Source: Christiangramia flava JLT2011 (GTDB taxonomy: Bacteria; Bacteroidota; Bacteroidia; Flavobacteriales; Flavobacteriaceae). From it: a stretch of DNA of 64,000 nucleotides. Below the pieces are notes generated by a model, which worked only from the letters and a program-made list of their open reading frames with translations, ran no database searches and had not been told where the DNA came from. Within the stretch, counting starts at the first letter, position 1, and the number at the start of each line of letters is the position of its first letter. The DNA is taken from contig NZ_CP016359.1 of the NCBI RefSeq assembly GCF_001951155.1, forward strand, positions 3,930,001 through 3,994,000, written 5' to 3'. Shown piece after piece: positions 61,916 through 64,000 of the stretch. Position numbers and translations under genes: made by a program.

Positions 61916-63328
61916 ATGGGAAGAAGAAACAGAAACAAGCTTTTTACCGAAATTGAAGTGACCGATGCCGGTGCAAAAGGTAAAGCTGTAGCTAAAACTC
62001 CAGATGGCCGAGTGGTCTTTATCGATAATGCCGTTCCCGGCGATGTGGTAGATATCCAAACGACTAAAAAACGGAAATCATACTACCAGGGAACAGCTAC
62101 GGAGTTCCATAAATTATCCAGCAAAAGAACCGAGCCTGTTTGCCAGCATTTTGGAACCTGTGGTGGTTGCAAATGGCAAAATATGGAATATCGTTACCAG
62201 TTGGAATATAAGCAAAACGAGGTGGAGAACAATTTGCGACGCCTTGGAAAGATCGAATTGCCCGAGGTGACACCCATTTTAGGTTCCAAAGACATTTATT
62301 TTTACCGCAATAAAATGGAGTTTTCTTTTAGTGACAGCCGCTGGCTTACACAAAAAGAAATCCAAAGTGGTGAAAACATCGAAAACCGGAATGCTCTGGG
62401 ATTTCATATCCCAGGAATGTGGGACAAAATTCTCGATATTAAAAAATGCCATTTGCAGGAAGACCCTAGCAATGAAATCCGAAATTTCGTGAAAACATTT
62501 GCTACAGAAAATGAGATGGCTTTCTTCAATACCCGTCAACAGGAAGGGTTACTTAGAACTTTAATGATCAGGACCACTTCTACCGGTGAGATCATGGTAC
62601 TGATTCAGTTCTATGAAGACCGAAAAGACCAGAGAGAGCTATTGCTACAAGCAGTAGCGCAAAAATTTCCGCAGATTACTTCCCTGCAATATGTGATCAA
62701 TCAAAAGGCAAACGATACGATCTATGACCAGGAAGTAATATGTTTCCAGGGGCGCGATCATATTTTTGAAGAAATGGAAGGCCTGAAGTTTAAGATCAAC
62801 GCTAAATCTTTTTATCAGACCAATTCCGAACAAGCATACAATTTATACAAGATCACCCGGGAATACGCCCAGCTGAAAGGTGACGAACTGGTTTACGATC
62901 TTTATACCGGAACGGGGACGATCGCTCAATTCATTGCCAGATCCGCCAAAAAGGTGATTGGCGTGGAAGCTGTGCCGGAGGCAATCAAAGATGCCAAAGA
63001 AAACGCCCAAAATAATAATATCGAAAATGTAGAGTTCTATGTTGGAGATATGCGCAAGGTTTTTACTTCAGGTTTTGTGGCCAAGCACGGTAAGCCAGAT
63101 GTGATCATTACCGATCCGCCTCGTGATGGGATGCACCAGGATGTGGTAAACCAGATTATTGGTATATTGCCGGAAAGGATTGTTTACGTAAGTTGTAATT
63201 CAGCAACCCAGGCAAGAGACCTGGCACTGCTGGACGCACATTATAAAGTCACAGCGGTACGGCCGGTAGATATGTTCCCGCAAACGCATCACGTTGAAAA
63301 TGTTGTTTGTTTAGAAAAGCGTTCATGA
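61916..63328 (+). CDS. rlmD: 23S rRNA (uracil-5-)-methyltransferase RlmD
   Basis: A 470-residue SAM-dependent enzyme that makes m5U in 23S rRNA. It has an N-terminal TRAM domain and the Fe-S motif C76-x5-C82-GG-C85 (PVCQHFGTCGGCKW) with a further cysteine in KKCHLQ near 178. The methyltransferase core has SFYQTNSEQAYNLY, LYTGTGTIAQFIA, the catalytic VSCNSATQARDL cysteine and DPPRDGM. The ATG is the only start near the promoter box. It overlaps the next gene as ATGA, forming an operon with the DUF6452 and DUF6048 genes. Confidence 0.95.
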   Translation: MGRRNRNKLFTEIEVTDAGAKGKAVAKTPDGRVVFIDNAVPGDVVDIQTTKKRKSYYQGTATEFHKLSSKRTEPVCQHFGTCGGCKWQNMEYRYQLEYKQNEVENNLRRLGKIELPEVTPILGSKDIYFYRNKMEFSFSDSRWLTQKEIQSGENIENRNALGFHIPGMWDKILDIKKCHLQEDPSNEIRNFVKTFATENEMAFFNTRQQEGLLRTLMIRTTSTGEIMVLIQFYEDRKDQRELLLQAVAQKFPQITSLQYVINQKANDTIYDQEVICFQGRDHIFEEMEGLKFKINAKSFYQTNSEQAYNLYKITREYAQLKGDELVYDLYTGTGTIAQFIARSAKKVIGVEAVPEAIKDAKENAQNNNIENVEFYVGDMRKVFTSGFVAKHGKPDVIITDPPRDGMHQDVVNQIIGILPERIVYVSCNSATQARDLALLDAHYKVTAVRPVDMFPQTHHVENVVCLEKRS

Positions 63329-63882
63329 AAAAATACAGTTTCGGGTTTTTAATTGTTGGATTATTGGTATTGCTGGGCTGCCAGCGGGACGATCTTTGTC
63401 CGGGCAGCACAAATACCACACCCCTGCTCATCATCAGGTTTTACGATTTTGAAGCACCCGATGAACCAACTCCTCCGCAGAATTTAAGTATCGCTGAAAT
63501 TCCTGAGACAGAAACCGACTCCCTAAGCTGGGCGACCTATGTGGATGATGAGGGAAATACCGTTACCCTGCGCCGAAGAAGCCAGGATAGTATCGCCATT
63601 CCGCTTAGAACTGATCAAAATCTGACTCGTTTTTATTTCATACTGGATACTGAAATCGATGAAAACGGATTTGTGACCAGCGGAAACGCAGACACGCTGA
63701 CCTTTAGCTACGACCTGCAGGAGGAATACCTCAATCGCGCCTGCTCCTTCCAAAGAAAATTTATCAATTTGAAGGTAAATCGCACCGCCGAAGAAGATGG
63801 CCAAAACTGGATCAGGGAAATTAATATCGAAGAAAATAATGTGGAAGATGAAAACCAAGCCCATGTTTCGATATACTTTTAG
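63325..63882 (+). CDS. DUF6452 lipoprotein
   Basis: A 185-residue lipoprotein (start ATG 63325, MKKYSFGFLIVG, lipobox LLGC at about 17-20). The mature part is beta-rich, with NTTPLLIIRFYDF near the start and DTLTFSYDLQEEYLNRACSFQRKF later, as in the DUF6452 family that regularly follows rlmD in Flavobacteriaceae. Function unknown. Its ATG overlaps the rlmD stop, and the following gene starts within its end. Confidence 0.85.
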   Translation: MKKYSFGFLIVGLLVLLGCQRDDLCPGSTNTTPLLIIRFYDFEAPDEPTPPQNLSIAEIPETETDSLSWATYVDDEGNTVTLRRRSQDSIAIPLRTDQNLTRFYFILDTEIDENGFVTSGNADTLTFSYDLQEEYLNRACSFQRKFINLKVNRTAEEDGQNWIREINIEENNVEDENQAHVSIYF

Positions 63883-64000
63883 TCTTCTTATGATGCTGGC
63901 TTCTGCCGTGGCTTTGAGTCAGCAGGCTTCAGATACCATTAATTATAAAGACAAATATGGTTTGCGAATTGGTGTGGACCTTAGCAAACCGGTGCGCTCC
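63863..64000 (+). CDS. DUF6048 protein (partial, cut by window end)
   Basis: The first 46 codons only. The ATG at 63863 lies inside the DUF6452 end, in another frame. A signal peptide (MFRYTFSLLMMLASAVALSQQ) is followed by DTINYKDKYGLRIGVDLSKPVR, the start typical of the DUF6048 outer-membrane barrel proteins that follow DUF6452. No stop is seen before the window ends. Confidence 0.8.
   Translation, partial: MFRYTFSLLMMLASAVALSQQASDTINYKDKYGLRIGVDLSKPVRS

Overview
The window is a 64 kb piece of a Bacteroidota chromosome, most likely from a marine Flavobacteriaceae of the Gramella/Christiangramia/Salegentibacter type. The genus is inferred from overall protein character and not proven. Supporting signs are two type IX secretion sorting domains (type A and type B), a PorP/SprF-like protein, SusC-free laminarinase-type glycosidases, DUF2807/DUF4097/DUF6452/DUF6048 family proteins, and promoters of the Bacteroidota form TTG-N18..21-TAnnTTTG. 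Gene density is high. No tRNA, rRNA operon, CRISPR array, insertion sequence or prophage was seen. The window is mostly core genome.

Layout. 0.1-8.3 kb: a small unknown protein, a GH16 glucanase, RNase P RNA (minus), dnaX (with an A10 run placed where it could produce a short gamma form), miaE, then a minus-strand operon pdxH-sixA-ppk1-ppx for polyphosphate and B6 metabolism. 8.3-20.1 kb: a long leader region and a giant 2805-residue secreted HYR-repeat protein with a type B sorting domain, followed by its probable outer-membrane partner (PorP/SprF-like) and an OmpA-domain protein. 20.1-20.9 kb: a gene-free stretch with structured repeats. 20.9-24.4 kb: a CAP lipoprotein, then pyrR-pyrB-unknown-rnz. 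24.5-30.5 kb: a six-hairpin glycosidase, then a soluble six-PAS histidine kinase with a single-domain response regulator.

30.6-37.0 kb (minus strand): lon, cmk, an MFS transporter and rpsA, the last with its own promoter and a leader of about 125 nt. 37.2-40.2 kb: an ECF sigma factor, a membrane anti-sigma-like protein and two exported repeat-solenoid proteins (DUF4097, DUF2807), which look like one regulated envelope unit. 40.2-47.7 kb: a UMF1 transporter, an M48 lipoprotein protease, an alpha/beta hydrolase, two tandem msrB genes, a collagen-motif lipoprotein, lpdA, a Dph6-like ATP pyrophosphatase and aroQ. 47.9-53.1 kb: an outer-membrane beta-barrel protein, xerD, an aldo/keto reductase, and the cluster zapB-like/zapA/6S RNA/RNase Y. 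53.2-64 kb: an M23 endopeptidase, a cysteine desulfurase, a thrombospondin-3-repeat lipoprotein, an Smr-domain protein, a type A T9SS cargo, DUF2752 and DUF4190 membrane proteins, rocD, rlmD, and the DUF6452/DUF6048 pair cut by the window end.

No wholly new gene system is evident. The best leads are the dnaX slippage site, the 573-residue higher-order repeat in the giant adhesin, the structured gene-free region near 20.1-20.9 kb, the 5'-terminal hairpin of the rpsA leader, and a likely leaderless rlmD transcript.
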